Part shown: positions 10,613 through 21,248 of the stretch, piece after piece
Numbering within the stretch: position 1 is the stretch's first letter
Layout of the letters: each line of letters starts with the position of its first letter
NCBI RefSeq assembly: GCF_910593785.1
Contig: NZ_CAJVAP010000018.1
Span: 1-64,000 of the forward strand
DNA from: Leucobacter soli
GTDB lineage: Bacteria; Actinomycetota; Actinomycetes; Actinomycetales; Microbacteriaceae
Direction: 5' to 3'
Length of the DNA: 64,000 bases
Translations under genes and position numbers: made by a program
The notes under the pieces: model-generated
Seen by the model: only the letters and a program-made list of their open reading frames with translations
What the model was told of the DNA's origin: nothing
Database searches by the model: none

Positions 10613-11899
10613 ATGCCCGCGGTACTCATCACCGGCGCCCAGTGGGGCGACGAGGGCAAGGGTCGCGCGACCGACCTGCTCGGGAGTCGCGTCGACTACG
10701 TGGTCAAGTTCAACGGCGGCAACAACGCCGGCCATACCGTCGTCGTCGGCGACGAGAAGTATGCGCTGCACCTGCTCCCCTCGGGCATCCTGACGCCGGG
10801 CGTCACCCCGGTCATCTCGAACGGCGTGGTCGTCGACCTCGAGGTGCTGCAGGGCGAGCTGGAGGCGCTGACCGCCCGCGGCGTCGACGTCTCGCGGCTG
10901 AAGATCAGCGCGAACGCGCACGTCATCACCGCCTACCACCGCACGCTCGACAAGGTCACCGAGCGCTTCCTCGGCAAGCGCCAGATCGGCACGACCGGTC
11001 GCGGGATCGGCCCGGCCTACGCCGACAAGATCAACCGCGTGGGGATCCGGATCCAGGACATCTTCGACGAGGGGATCCTGCGGCAGAAGGTCGAGGCGGC
11101 GCTCGACTTCAAGAACCAGGTGCTGGTGAAGATCTACAACCGCCGCGCGATCGGCGTGGACGAGGTCGTCGACGATCTGCTCGGCTTCCGGGAGCTGCTC
11201 GAGCCGATGGTGTGCGACACCGGCCTGCTGCTGCACGAGGCGCTGCAGGCGGACAAGACGATCCTGTTCGAGGCCGGTCAGGCCACGATGCTCGACATCG
11301 ACCACGGCACGTACCCCTTCGTGACGTCCTCGAACGCGACGGCGGGCGGGGCGAGCACCGGCTCGGGTCTGCCGCCGCACGCGATCGACCGCGTCATCGC
11401 CGTGGTCAAGGCCTACGCGACGCGCGTCGGGTCGGGCCCGTTCCCGACCGAGCTCTTCGACGAGTCGGGCGAGTACCTGCGCGCGCAGGGCTTTGAGTTC
11501 GGCACCACGACGGGCCGCCCCCGCCGCTGCGGCTGGTACGACGCGCCGATCGCCCGCTACGCGGCGCGCATCAACGGCGTCACCGACTTCGTGCTGACGA
11601 AGCTCGATGTGCTCTCGGGCCTCGAGACGATCCCGGTCTGCGTCGCCTACGACGTGAACGGCGTGCGGCACGACGAGATGCCGGTCAACCAGAGCGACTT
11701 CCATCACGCGACGCCGATCTACGAGGAGTTCCCGGGCTGGAGCGAGGACATCTCGGGCGCGCGCCGATTCGAGGATCTGCCGGCGAACGCCCAGGACTAC
11801 ATCCTCGCGCTCGAGGCGATGAGCGGCGCGCGGATCTCGGCGATCGGCGTCGGACCCGAGCGCGAGCAGGTGGTCGTGCGCCACGACCTGCTGGACTAG
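10613..11899 (+). CDS. purA: adenylosuccinate synthase
   Basis: PurA joins IMP and aspartate using GTP to give adenylosuccinate, the first committed step to AMP. The 428 residues match the usual length. The N-terminal P-loop [11 protein letters not shown] contains the catalytic Asp, and [11 protein letters not shown] carries the catalytic His. Later blocks [36 protein letters not shown] and GVGPEREQ are conserved. A -10 box and ribosome site precede the ATG. It stands alone, followed within three bases by a palindromic repeat that may terminate it. There is nothing unusual in the protein. Confidence 0.97.
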   Translation: MPAVLITGAQWGDEGKGRATDLLGSRVDYVVKFNGGNNAGHTVVVGDEKYALHLLPSGILTPGVTPVISNGVVVDLEVLQGELEALTARGVDVSRLKISANAHVITAYHRTLDKVTERFLGKRQIGTTGRGIGPAYADKINRVGIRIQDIFDEGILRQKVEAALDFKNQVLVKIYNRRAIGVDEVVDDLLGFRELLEPMVCDTGLLLHEALQADKTILFEAGQATMLDIDHGTYPFVTSSNATAGGASTGSGLPPHAIDRVIAVVKAYATRVGSGPFPTELFDESGEYLRAQGFEFGTTTGRPRRCGWYDAPIARYAARINGVTDFVLTKLDVLSGLETIPVCVAYDVNGVRHDEMPVNQSDFHHATPIYEEFPGWSEDISGARRFEDLPANAQDYILALEAMSGARISAIGVGPEREQVVVRHDLLD

Positions 11900-11901
11900 T
11901 C

Positions 11902-11996
11902 CGTCATCCTGCGTTGCGCAGCAAATCGCAGGATCCATCCCGAGCCCATGGAGTAGATTCTGCGACTCCGGGCGACGCCCTTCGCGCAGAATGACG
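11902..11996. repeat. double-hairpin REP-like element between purA and chorismate mutase
   Basis: The outer ends form CGTCAT/ATGACG (11902-11907, 11991-11996). Inside are two adjacent hairpins with perfect 8-bp stems: ATCCTGCG/CGCAGGAT and ATTCTGCG/CGCAGAAT. The element fills nearly the whole interval and supplies the ribosome-site region of the following gene. A partial relative (CGTCATTCTGCGC) occurs at 43641, at the end of ribD. Confidence 0.65.
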
Positions 11997-12009
11997 AGAG
12001 GGAAGCACC

Positions 12010-12342
12010 ATGACCGAAGAGACGCCCGAGGCCCGGCTGGCGACCCTGCGCGCGAGCATCGACAACATCGACGCCGCGCTGGTCCACATGCTGGCGGAGC
12101 GCTTCCGCTGCACGCAGGAGGTCGGGCGGCTGAAGGCCGAGCACGCGATGCCGGCCTCCGATCCCGACCGCGAGGCGCGCCAGACCGCGCGCCTGCGCTC
12201 GCTCGCCGAGGACGCGCATCTCGACCCGGAGTTCGCCGAGAAGTGGTTCAACTTCGTGGTGGCCGAGGTCATCCAGCATCACACGCGTCTGGCCGGGGCC
12301 GCGCAGGCGGACGGGCCCGGCACCGACACCGGCACCGCCTGA
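12010..12342 (+). CDS. chorismate mutase (AroQ class)
   Basis: The 110-residue all-helical protein fits the AroQ fold, which rearranges chorismate to prephenate on the way to Phe and Tyr. Recognisable positions are RASIDNIDAALVHMLAERF, with the N-terminal Arg and Asp, then EVGRLKAEH with the catalytic Lys, and a C-terminal helix FNFVVAEVIQHH. Residues 43-70 keep the DPDREARQ region. GGGAAG precedes the ATG by a few bases. It has no fused prephenate dehydratase or DAHP synthase domain, and actinobacterial versions often need DAHP synthase as partner; that partner is not in this window. Confidence 0.9.
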   Translation: MTEETPEARLATLRASIDNIDAALVHMLAERFRCTQEVGRLKAEHAMPASDPDREARQTARLRSLAEDAHLDPEFAEKWFNFVVAEVIQHHTRLAGAAQADGPGTDTGTA

Positions 12343-12358
12343 ACCCGCGCCGCGCGGA

Positions 12359-13273
12359 CTACGCGGCTGCGCGCGCGTGGTGCGTGCGCGCCGTCGCGAT
12401 GGCTTCGAGCACGCGCACGCGCAGGGCGTCGCCGCGCTCCGCGAAGCCCCGCTGCAGTGCCGCATAGCTTCGCTTCCCCTCGGCGGTCTCGATCGGGATC
12501 GGCTCGAGCGGCCGTCCGTCCGCACCGCGGTAGCCGCTGACGTCGTAGGGCGAGGCGCGCATGTCGACCTCTCGGATGTCGCGGGCGAGCGCGAAGGCGT
12601 CGAGCAGCGTCTCGCCCGGCACGACCGGGCCGAGTTTCGCCGCCCACTTGTAGACGTCCATGCCCGCGTGCAGGCAGCCGGGCTGCTCGAGCTCGGGCTG
12701 GGAGTCGCGCGTCGGACGGATCGCGTTCAGCGGCGCCGCGTCGGGGGTGAAGAAGCGGTAGGCGTCGAAATGCGTGCAGACGATGCGATGCGTCTCGACG
12801 ACGCGGTCGGTGGCGTCGTGGCCGATCCGGAGCGGAAGGCCGACGTGGCGCACCTGCGCGGGGTCGAGCCGGTAGACCATCGCCCACTCGTGCAGGCCGA
12901 AGCAGCCGAGCTGGGGTGTTCGGGCGCGCGTGGCCAGGAGCAGGCGCGCCACGTAGTCGACGGTGCCCGCCCGCTTGGCGAGAAAGGCGTCGAGATCGAC
13001 GGAGGCGGCCCCGGCCTCGTCGATCGCGTAGTACCTCCAGCCGGCTCGATCCGGTGCATCGACGAGGGAGAACCCCGCCCCCGGGTGCCAGCGCCGGAGC
13101 TCGTTCGGCTTGACCGAGTAGTAGGTCCAGAGGAAGTCCTCGACCGGGTGGCGCTCGCCCCGTCGCTGCCGCTGCCGGTGGCCGGCGGTCAGCGCGTCGA
13201 CTCGGTCCTGGTGGGCGCGCTCGCGTTCCCGCCAGGCGGCGATCGCGAGGGCCGTGAGGCGCGGCGGTGTCAC
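12359..13273 (-). CDS. actinobacterial conserved protein (often labelled 3-methyladenine DNA glycosylase)
   Basis: This 304-residue protein contains HPVEDFLWTYYSVKPNELRRWHPG, FGLHEWAMVY, THFDAYRFFTP and QPGCLHAGMDVYKWA, a set of motifs characteristic of an actinobacterial family usually annotated as 3-methyladenine DNA glycosylase. I see no helix-hairpin-helix or other known glycosylase active site, so that label should be treated as inherited, not demonstrated. Several conserved His, Asp and Cys residues could bind a metal. The GTG start is placed by TACCCT six bases upstream, a leaderless arrangement. It converges on the chorismate mutase gene with 16 bases between stops. Confidence 0.75.
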   Translation of the reverse strand: MTPPRLTALAIAAWRERERAHQDRVDALTAGHRQRQRRGERHPVEDFLWTYYSVKPNELRRWHPGAGFSLVDAPDRAGWRYYAIDEAGAASVDLDAFLAKRAGTVDYVARLLLATRARTPQLGCFGLHEWAMVYRLDPAQVRHVGLPLRIGHDATDRVVETHRIVCTHFDAYRFFTPDAAPLNAIRPTRDSQPELEQPGCLHAGMDVYKWAAKLGPVVPGETLLDAFALARDIREVDMRASPYDVSGYRGADGRPLEPIPIETAEGKRSYAALQRGFAERGDALRVRVLEAIATARTHHARAAA

Positions 13274-13468
13274 CCCACCAGGGTATCGACGTCGACCCGT
13301 CGGTTCAGTGAAGGGTGCGGAATGGAGTGCGAGGATGCTAGGTTTGCATTGGGGAGATAAAGGTACTTGTTGTCTGCTTGCTCGGCGGATGCGGGAATCG
13401 GCTCGTTCGCGCGCCGATTTTCAGCGATCGCGAGCCGACGGTGTCTTGCCGACTAACAGGGGAAGTAA

Positions 13469-16400
13469 ATGACGAAGCGCACTTCTGCACGACCGATCCG
13501 ACGGGCGAGCCGTCGACTGCAACTTCGGAAGTGGGTGTCCGCCGTCGCCGCGACCGCGATGGCCGCGGGCATGTTCAGCGCCGCGATCCTGCCGGCGCAG
13601 GCCGCTGACCCGACTCCGCCTGTGCTCGAGATCACGAAGTCCGTGATCGTGGACGGAGTCGAGTACGACGTGCCTGTCGCTCCCGAGGTGGAGATCGGCG
13701 AGGAATTCCAGTGGCGTATCGAGGTCGTCTGCCACCAGTACGACGAGTACTGCGTGAATGCGACGCTGACGGACGTCATTCCCGATGAGTTCGATATCGT
13801 CACGAACTCGATCAACTCGTCGGCGACCGCAGATATCTCTGTCAGCGGCCAGACGGTCTCGATCGCATTCCAGGTGCCGCTGACCGACCCCGCAGGCTCG
13901 GTCGGCCTGAGCGCCGGTGCCACGGTGCTGATCCCCGTGAAGCTGAAGCCCATCGACCAGTCGAATAACGGCCGCGTCATCTCGAACTCGGCCACCATCG
14001 CCGCCGATAACGCGGATTCGAAGTCGGATGACGCTGAGGTGACGGCAATCGTTCCGCTCGTCGTGCTCGCCGAAGCGACGAAGAACTTCGACCCGACGAC
14101 TACTCTCGCGACACCCGGCGAGCCCATCGACCTGACCTTCGGCGGGATCAACCAATCGAACGGCGCGGTCGATCGACTGGTGATCCAGGACCCGGCCGAC
14201 CCGGCGGCCGACCCCAACATCTTCCAGCAGTACCTGCAGATCGAGAGCCTCGAGGACACCGCCTGGCCCGAGGGCGCCACCGAGGCCGTCGTCTCGGTCA
14301 CGACAGACGGCACGACCTGGACGGCGGCCGACCCCGTCACGGCCGAGGGCGACCTCGCCCTGCCCACGGGTATCGATCCGCATGCGATCCGCGGTATCCG
14401 CATCGCCTTCACGGCCCCGAACGCGGCGATCCCTGCGAACGCCGCGACGAGCGTGCAGCTCGCCCTCTCCCAGCGCAGCACGGTCACCGGCATCGCCTCC
14501 GACACCACCCTCACCAACACCTCGACCGCGCAGACCGGCGTCGATACGAGCGAGTCGCCGGTCGACGAGCAGGACGCCGGCGTCGTGCTGCGTCCGGCGG
14601 GCACCTCCGTCACAGCCTCGAAGAGCTTCTCCCCCGACGAGATCGCCGTCGTCGGTGAGACCACGACGAGCACCGTCACGCTCGGTGCGACGAACTCGGG
14701 TACGATCCCGCTCTCGAGCCTCACGATCAACGAACCGAGCGACCCGGCCGACCTCTCCTCGGGCAACCTGCTCGCTCCCGCATTCTCGGGCGGCGGCGTG
14801 ACGTTCCAGGGCTTCGGCGCTGCCGAATGGCCGCATGAGGCCCAGTCGGTCGAGATCACCTACTACTTCGACGACGGCAGCACCGAGACCCTCACGAGCT
14901 CGGTGCTCGACGAGATCCCGGCTGCCACCGATCCCGCGAAGCGCGTCACCGGCTTCAGCATCACCTTCACCGGCGACATCGTGGAGAGCGCAGAGGCGAC
15001 CGTGCCGTTCACCGTGGAGGCGCCGCCGTCGCTCGACCTCGGTCAGCGCACCGTCACCGGCACGAACGAGATCACCGTCACGGGCGAGACCCCCGGCACC
15101 AGCACGCCGAACCCCGACCCGGACACGGCCGACGACGACCTCACGATCTTCGCGGAGCAGATCAACCTGACGACCGAGAAGACGCTGACGCACGACGAGC
15201 TGTGGGCGGTGCCCGGGCAGTCGACCACGGCGCAGCTGACCACGACGATCGCCGAGTACCCCTACACCACGACCAACCCGACCGAGGTGATCGTCGACGA
15301 TCCCTCGAGCCTCGGCCCCGGCGTCGAGCCCTGGTACGAGTACTTCGATGCGACGGCGATCACGCTGACGCAGATCCCCCAGAACGCGACGCTCACCGTG
15401 CAGTACCGCGATGCCGCGGGCGACTTCCACGACATCCCCGGAATGGTCGGCATCTCCGGCGCGACGAACGGCATCTTCAGCGCGAGCATCCCCGCAGAGC
15501 TGCGCGAGGACATCGTCGGCATCCGCTTCATCTACCGCTCCGACGACGGCTTCACCCCGGGGCAGACGCTGAAGTCCAATGTCACTTTCACCACTCGCGC
15601 CGATGAGCGCACGAGCGGCGATCCGATTCCGAGCTCCAACGCCGACCCCGACGACGACACCCCGATCGCGATCGTCGAGAACTGCTCGGCGGCCGAGGCC
15701 AGTGCCGGCACCCTCGAGTCGGATCGGGCGGTGGTCGATCCGCCGTGCCCCACGGCCACCCTCAACCCGATCGGCCCCGGCTCAGGGCCCGATATCGAGA
15801 AGGACTGGGATCCGAACCTCGCCTTCAGCCATTCCCGTCAGAACACCGCGGTCACCCTGAACTGGTCGGTCGGCGGCGTGCAGGGCCTCGATCAGGTGAT
15901 CATCGCCGACTCGGAGACCGACCCGGCGACCGGCGCCCCCGCGCAGCTCGGCGCGGCGAGCGCGTTCGACGCCTTCAACCTGACCGCCATCGGTCCGATC
16001 ACCGATCCGGGCTTCGCATTCGACCAGGTTCAGGTGCAGCTCTACAACGGCAGCGACTGGGTCGACACGACCGTCTGCACCGCGGCCGCACCCTGTTCGG
16101 GAACCACGATCCCGGTCATCAACCTGACGACGACCGAGCAGGCGACCACGCAGGCCGTCCGGTTCATCGTGACCGAGAAGCCGGGCCGCACCCAGGCCGA
16201 TCCCTCGGATCCCGCCGCCGGCACGGGCGTCTCGCTCGGCGGCGGCCGCCAGATCCCGCTGACCCTGCAGCTGCGCGACGCGCTGCGCTCCGACGCGAAC
16301 CACCCGGTGGTCGAGGGCCCGACGTACAACACGGGTGTGGCGAGCCAGGTGCGGAACACCAGCTCGATCGAGGGCTACGTCGGCGGCGATCGCGAGTATC

Positions 16401-19400
16401 GCGACGCCGACAGCGAGACCATCACGATCACCGACACCGAGCTCGGAGTCTCGACGTCGAAGACCTGGGCCGGCGGTCCCATCGCGATCCCGCAGGACTG
16501 GGACGCCCAGGATCCGCCCTCGACCCGCGTCACCCTGTCGGCGACCAACCAGACCGTCGGCGGGAACGTCGGCGGCCAGGACATCCCCGGTCTCGTCAAT
16601 GAGCTGCGGATCACCGAACCGGGCGCGCACCCCGGAGACACGGCCCACTCGCCGTTCGAAGCCTTCGACTTGACCGGCTTCTACGCGCTGACCGCGCCGC
16701 TCGGCACCACGGGCATCCGCGTCGAGTTCGCGGGCGCGGGCGCTCCCGCCGACGTGACCGGGACGACCGCTGCGAACACGCTGGCCGCGCTGCAGGCGCT
16801 CGACCCGAACGAGCTCCGCAATGCGACCGGAGTCACCGTCGTCTACACCGGCAGCATCTCGGCCGGCACGGCGAACGGCACCGGTACCGTGGCCTTCGAC
16901 CTCGAACTGCGCGAGGACGAGCGCACCTCGGGCGATCCGGTGACGACCGCGGACTCGCCGGTGCGGAACACCGTGCTCGGAACGGTCAGCGACAAGCGCT
17001 GGGACGACGACGAGGACGACTTCACGGATGAGACCCTGAGCGACGACGCGTCCGCCCAGGTGCAGCTCAACGCGCAGAACATCTCGGTCACCCCGGGCAA
17101 GACCTTCAACCCGACGACGGAGTCCGAGCCCAACAACAACCCGATCACGATGACGCTCAGCGGCACCCCGGGCGGCACCGAGCGCACGATCGCGTTGACG
17201 CTCACCGATGACCGCGCAACGTTCTGGAACGCCTACGACTACCTCAACATCGGCAACGCGTTCAACCTTCCCTCATTCGCGCCGAACGCCAACCCGCTGC
17301 AGGTCCAGTTCAGCGTCTGCACCGGCCGCGACTTCGAAACGTGGGAGGCGGACGGAGCGCTGGCGACCGCGGGCTGCGAGGCCACCGGAGGCACCTGGTC
17401 GGCCTGGTCGGCAAAGCTCAACGTGACGCAAGCGCGTGCGTGGGCGCCGGCCGACGCCTCCGCGGTGGAGGGTATCCGGATCCGGATCACCCGCGACAAC
17501 GACACCCAGTGGCAGAACCCTGCCGCGCCGACGATCAACGTGCCGATCATGGTCGAGCGACGCGTCGACCTGCGCACCGGTGACCCGGTGCCGTCGACGT
17601 TGAACGATGGCGGATCCGCCGCTCCCGGTGAGCCGACCAAGGGTGTGACCGTCAACACCGTGCGCGCCGACGTGGTCGGCGCGTGGGGCGGCACGGCGAA
17701 CAACTCGGTCGATCGCTCGGTCACCTATCAGCACGCGAACAACGCCGTCGAGGTGCAGAAGCAGCCCACGGGAGTGAAGAGCCCCGGTACGCTGTTCGAC
17801 TACACCCTGACCGTGCGCAACACCGGCGCGCGCGACATCATCGATCCAGTCATCACGGATCGGCTGCCGTGGAACTCCGCGCTCGGAACCCTCGTGCAGT
17901 TCGACCCGGACGATGAGGACACGAGCGATAACTACACCTACGCGCTGAGCGGCACGAACCCGACCGAGGGTACGCCGATGCCGACCGACGCGGCCCAGGT
18001 CGCCGTCGCTGAGGATCTGGCGAGCTCATCCCCGACGATCGCCTTCACCTTCGCCCCGGGCACGCGCCTCGCCCCCGGGCAGACCTACACCATCACATTC
18101 AAGATGATGTTCGTCGCGGGTGTCACCGAGGGGCTACCGGTCACCAACTCCTTCGACATCAGCGCCGACCGCGTCTGGGACGCCTGCACGGCGCCGACCG
18201 GCAGTACGGCGACGCTGAGCGGCGATGCGACCAGTTGCGCAACGACCGCGACCGTGACGCCGCAGCGCCTTGCCGCGATCCGCGCGGTGAAGTCGGTGCG
18301 CGCCAACGGCGGGGACGGCAGTTTCAACGACCACGGCTTCGTCGACCCGGCCGTCTGCACTCCGACCCGTGTCGACGCCGATGAGTTCGTCTACCAGCCG
18401 TGCGTGCCGCGCACGATGCCGGGCCAGACCGAGGACTGGCGTCTGACGGTCACGAACACCGGCACGACTCCGCTCACCCGGCTCGTCGTGGCCGACCTGC
18501 TGCCGACGCCCGGAGACACCACGCTGATGGTCAACTTCGTGCGCAACTCGCAGTGGACGCCGACGCTCACGGGTGCAGAACCGACGGCCAGCATGAGCTT
18601 CACCGGCGGCACGCTGACGAGCTACGCCACGACGGCGGCGAAGGCCGATATCTGCATGTCGGTCATCAGCAATCCGACCGATGCGAACTTGGCGTCGTGC
18701 CTCGGCTCCACCGCGGCCGACGCTGCGACGAAGTTCATTCCGTTCACCATGATCGAGGACTACGCCGACGTGACGGCCCTGCTGTTCGTGGTCGAGACCG
18801 CGGACGGGATGCGCATTCAGCCCGGCCAGGTCACGCGGATCGACTTCGAGACCGAGACCGGCCCCTACAGCCAGCAGACTGCTGACGCCGACCCGCAGGC
18901 GCACAACTCGCTGACGGTGTCCGCGAGGTATCTCGACGGAACCGCTGTGCGATCGCTCACCGGACGCGACCAGTCGAACGTCGGCGTCGCCCTGATCACC
19001 GGTTCGGTCCGGATCCAGAAGCTGATCACCGGTGATGCGGCCGGCTTCGTGCCGAGCGGGCAGGTGTTCACCGGCACCCTTGAGTGCACCTCGCAGGGCG
19101 TGGAGATCCCGGATCGCTCGTTCACCGTGGTCGCAGGGACCCCGACCGTGATCGACCATCTGCCGGCCGGCGCCGTCTGCACGGCGACCGAGACGGCGGC
19201 CTCCGGCCAGACCTCCTACGGGGTTTCCGCCGCGGTGACCGTGCCCGACGGCAGAACCGTCGCGGCCCCCGCGGACCTGCCGGCGCTCACGATCACCAAC
19301 GTGTACGAGCTGACCGAGCTCGCGGTTCGCAAGACCGTGGATACCGATGCGGACGAGTTCCCGACCGGATTCTCCTTCACGGCGAGCTGCACCTTCCTCG

Positions 19401-21193
19401 GACAGCCGATCGAGCTGGACCCGGACGACGCGGAGTTCACCCTGGACCACGACGGCGAGCACGTCATCAGCGGACTGCCGGTGAACGCGTCCTGCACGAT
19501 CACCGAGACCGGCGCGCGCGGCGCGGACTCGACCACGGTCGAGGCCGAATCGCTCGACTCCGAGGACGAGCCGCACGGCACGGTCGTCGAGTCGGGGACG
19601 TCGGCGACGATCACGGGCCTCGCCCGGATCGACGGGACGAACAGCGTCGAGTTCACCAACGTCTACGGCGAGCAGGCGGCGGTCCGCGTAGAGAAGTCGC
19701 TCGTGGGCGGCGCGGCGGACATCGCTGCAGACAAGAGCTTCGTCATCGAGGTGCTCTGCACCTTCGAGGGCGAGACCCTGCTCGACACCACGCTGACGCT
19801 GCACCGCGGCAACGGCTGGGGCGAGACGCTGTCCTCGCTCGTCGCGGGCGCCGAGTGCACCATCACGGAGCCGAGCCTGAACGGCGCCGATGAGGTCATC
19901 ATCACGCCGAACGACGGCACGGACACGACGACCGGCACGATCACGATCCCGACGGAGGCCACCGAGCCGGTGCTGGTCGACGTCACGAACCGCTTCCTCG
20001 CGGGGTCGCTCGAGGTGACGAAGTCGGTGACCGGCGACGGCGCCCAGCAGTACGGCACGGGCGACTTCACCGTCACCCTGGTCTGCACGCTCGACGACGA
20101 AACGGTCCGCGTTATCGACGGCGCCGACCGCACCGTCAGCGCCGCGGATCCGGTCGCCGAGTACACCGGGCTGCCCAACGGCGCGGAGTGCACGCTGACC
20201 GAGACGAGCACCGCCGGCGCGACCGAGAGCCGCATGCGGCTCGACGGCGACGAGTGGACGTCGATCGATCCCGGCATCACGTTCACCGTGGTGGCCGACC
20301 CCGCCGAGACGGCGGACGACGATCAGGCGCAGGCGCCGATCGAGGTGGAGAACCGCTTCGACCTGGCCGAGGTGTCCGTGACCAAGACGGTCGAGAGCGA
20401 TGCGGTGGACGCGGACGGCGAGTCGATCGGCTTCGGCCCGTTCGAGATCCAGCTCGGCTGCACCTTCCTCGGCGAGCCGATCGAGGTGGCCGACGCGGTG
20501 CGCAGCATCGAGGACGGCGAGACCGTGACCTGGATCGACCTGCCCGCGGGCGCGATCTGCGCGGCCGAGGAGACCGACACGGCCGACGCCGACGAGGTCT
20601 GGTTCGCCCAGCTCGCGAGCGACAGCACCGAGGTGCGCACCGACGGCGCCGTGCTGGAGTTCGCCCCGCTCGTCGCGGTCGGCGGCGAGGACGCGAACGA
20701 GGCCGAGCTCGTGAACCGCTTCGACAGCACCGCGCTGACGATCGCGAAGGTGGTCGACGGCGACGATGCGGCCTCGGCCGCCGGTGCCGTGTTCGAGTTC
20801 GAGCTCGTCTGCACGCTGACCGATGCCACCCGACCCGACGGTGCCGAGGTCTGGAACGGCACGCTCGAGGTCTCCGCAGCCACGGACTGGCGCGCAGAGG
20901 TGCCGGCCCTCGCGACGGGCGCCGAGTGCGAGATCGTCGAGACCGAGACGGGCGGTGCGAACCGCACTGCGATCGCGATCGACGGTGAGCGCATCGGCGG
21001 CGACAGCGCGAGCTTCACCGCGGACGAGACCGAGATCGAGCTGACGGTGACCAACACCTTCCGCGCCGACCTCCTGTCGACGGGCGCCGCAGGCCTCGGC
21101 GCGCTCGGCGCGCTCGCTCTGCTCGCGCTCGTCGGCGGTATGGTCGCGATCCTGGTCGCGCGCCGCCGACGGGAGACGAGCGGGGCGGAGTGA
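13469..21193 (+). CDS. giant secreted surface protein with six DUF5979 repeats and a C-terminal anchor
   Basis: At 2574 residues this is the largest gene in the window. An Arg-rich N-terminus and hydrophobic core ending AQA at about residue 45 form a signal peptide. Residues about 50-1840 are Thr/Asp/Pro-rich beta domains of the DUF11 or isopeptide-forming fimbrial kind; the clearest is at about 1427-1560, with FDYTLTVRNTGARDIIDPVI. Residues about 1845-2531 hold six DUF5979 repeats, each with a V-x-K start, one CT-F/L strand, L-x-x-GA-x-C-x-x-x-E and a closing NxF/NVY. The C-terminus is LLSTGA, a hydrophobic helix and RRRR, which looks like a variant sortase signal. No sortase or pilin partner is nearby. 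AGGGGAAG sets the start. A role in adhesion is inferred. Confidence 0.88.
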   Translation: MTKRTSARPIRRASRRLQLRKWVSAVAATAMAAGMFSAAILPAQAADPTPPVLEITKSVIVDGVEYDVPVAPEVEIGEEFQWRIEVVCHQYDEYCVNATLTDVIPDEFDIVTNSINSSATADISVSGQTVSIAFQVPLTDPAGSVGLSAGATVLIPVKLKPIDQSNNGRVISNSATIAADNADSKSDDAEVTAIVPLVVLAEATKNFDPTTTLATPGEPIDLTFGGINQSNGAVDRLVIQDPADPAADPNIFQQYLQIESLEDTAWPEGATEAVVSVTTDGTTWTAADPVTAEGDLALPTGIDPHAIRGIRIAFTAPNAAIPANAATSVQLALSQRSTVTGIASDTTLTNTSTAQTGVDTSESPVDEQDAGVVLRPAGTSVTASKSFSPDEIAVVGETTTSTVTLGATNSGTIPLSSLTINEPSDPADLSSGNLLAPAFSGGGVTFQGFGAAEWPHEAQSVEITYYFDDGSTETLTSSVLDEIPAATDPAKRVTGFSITFTGDIVESAEATVPFTVEAPPSLDLGQRTVTGTNEITVTGETPGTSTPNPDPDTADDDLTIFAEQINLTTEKTLTHDELWAVPGQSTTAQLTTTIAEYPYTTTNPTEVIVDDPSSLGPGVEPWYEYFDATAITLTQIPQNATLTVQYRDAAGDFHDIPGMVGISGATNGIFSASIPAELREDIVGIRFIYRSDDGFTPGQTLKSNVTFTTRADERTSGDPIPSSNADPDDDTPIAIVENCSAAEASAGTLESDRAVVDPPCPTATLNPIGPGSGPDIEKDWDPNLAFSHSRQNTAVTLNWSVGGVQGLDQVIIADSETDPATGAPAQLGAASAFDAFNLTAIGPITDPGFAFDQVQVQLYNGSDWVDTTVCTAAAPCSGTTIPVINLTTTEQATTQAVRFIVTEKPGRTQADPSDPAAGTGVSLGGGRQIPLTLQLRDALRSDANHPVVEGPTYNTGVASQVRNTSSIEGYVGGDREYRDADSETITITDTELGVSTSKTWAGGPIAIPQDWDAQDPPSTRVTLSATNQTVGGNVGGQDIPGLVNELRITEPGAHPGDTAHSPFEAFDLTGFYALTAPLGTTGIRVEFAGAGAPADVTGTTAANTLAALQALDPNELRNATGVTVVYTGSISAGTANGTGTVAFDLELREDERTSGDPVTTADSPVRNTVLGTVSDKRWDDDEDDFTDETLSDDASAQVQLNAQNISVTPGKTFNPTTESEPNNNPITMTLSGTPGGTERTIALTLTDDRATFWNAYDYLNIGNAFNLPSFAPNANPLQVQFSVCTGRDFETWEADGALATAGCEATGGTWSAWSAKLNVTQARAWAPADASAVEGIRIRITRDNDTQWQNPAAPTINVPIMVERRVDLRTGDPVPSTLNDGGSAAPGEPTKGVTVNTVRADVVGAWGGTANNSVDRSVTYQHANNAVEVQKQPTGVKSPGTLFDYTLTVRNTGARDIIDPVITDRLPWNSALGTLVQFDPDDEDTSDNYTYALSGTNPTEGTPMPTDAAQVAVAEDLASSSPTIAFTFAPGTRLAPGQTYTITFKMMFVAGVTEGLPVTNSFDISADRVWDACTAPTGSTATLSGDATSCATTATVTPQRLAAIRAVKSVRANGGDGSFNDHGFVDPAVCTPTRVDADEFVYQPCVPRTMPGQTEDWRLTVTNTGTTPLTRLVVADLLPTPGDTTLMVNFVRNSQWTPTLTGAEPTASMSFTGGTLTSYATTAAKADICMSVISNPTDANLASCLGSTAADAATKFIPFTMIEDYADVTALLFVVETADGMRIQPGQVTRIDFETETGPYSQQTADADPQAHNSLTVSARYLDGTAVRSLTGRDQSNVGVALITGSVRIQKLITGDAAGFVPSGQVFTGTLECTSQGVEIPDRSFTVVAGTPTVIDHLPAGAVCTATETAASGQTSYGVSAAVTVPDGRTVAAPADLPALTITNVYELTELAVRKTVDTDADEFPTGFSFTASCTFLGQPIELDPDDAEFTLDHDGEHVISGLPVNASCTITETGARGADSTTVEAESLDSEDEPHGTVVESGTSATITGLARIDGTNSVEFTNVYGEQAAVRVEKSLVGGAADIAADKSFVIEVLCTFEGETLLDTTLTLHRGNGWGETLSSLVAGAECTITEPSLNGADEVIITPNDGTDTTTGTITIPTEATEPVLVDVTNRFLAGSLEVTKSVTGDGAQQYGTGDFTVTLVCTLDDETVRVIDGADRTVSAADPVAEYTGLPNGAECTLTETSTAGATESRMRLDGDEWTSIDPGITFTVVADPAETADDDQAQAPIEVENRFDLAEVSVTKTVESDAVDADGESIGFGPFEIQLGCTFLGEPIEVADAVRSIEDGETVTWIDLPAGAICAAEETDTADADEVWFAQLASDSTEVRTDGAVLEFAPLVAVGGEDANEAELVNRFDSTALTIAKVVDGDDAASAAGAVFEFELVCTLTDATRPDGAEVWNGTLEVSAATDWRAEVPALATGAECEIVETETGGANRTAIAIDGERIGGDSASFTADETEIELTVTNTFRADLLSTGAAGLGALGALALLALVGGMVAILVARRRRETSGAE

Positions 21194-21248
21194 TCCACGC
21201 CTGACCCGCTCGTGCGGCGTTGTCGGCTGCAGCCGATAGCCTGAGTGC

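Noticed and set aside
12359-13273. Taking the 3-methyladenine DNA glycosylase label as function
   Set aside because: No known glycosylase fold or active-site motif is visible; the name appears to be inherited annotation for this actinobacterial family.
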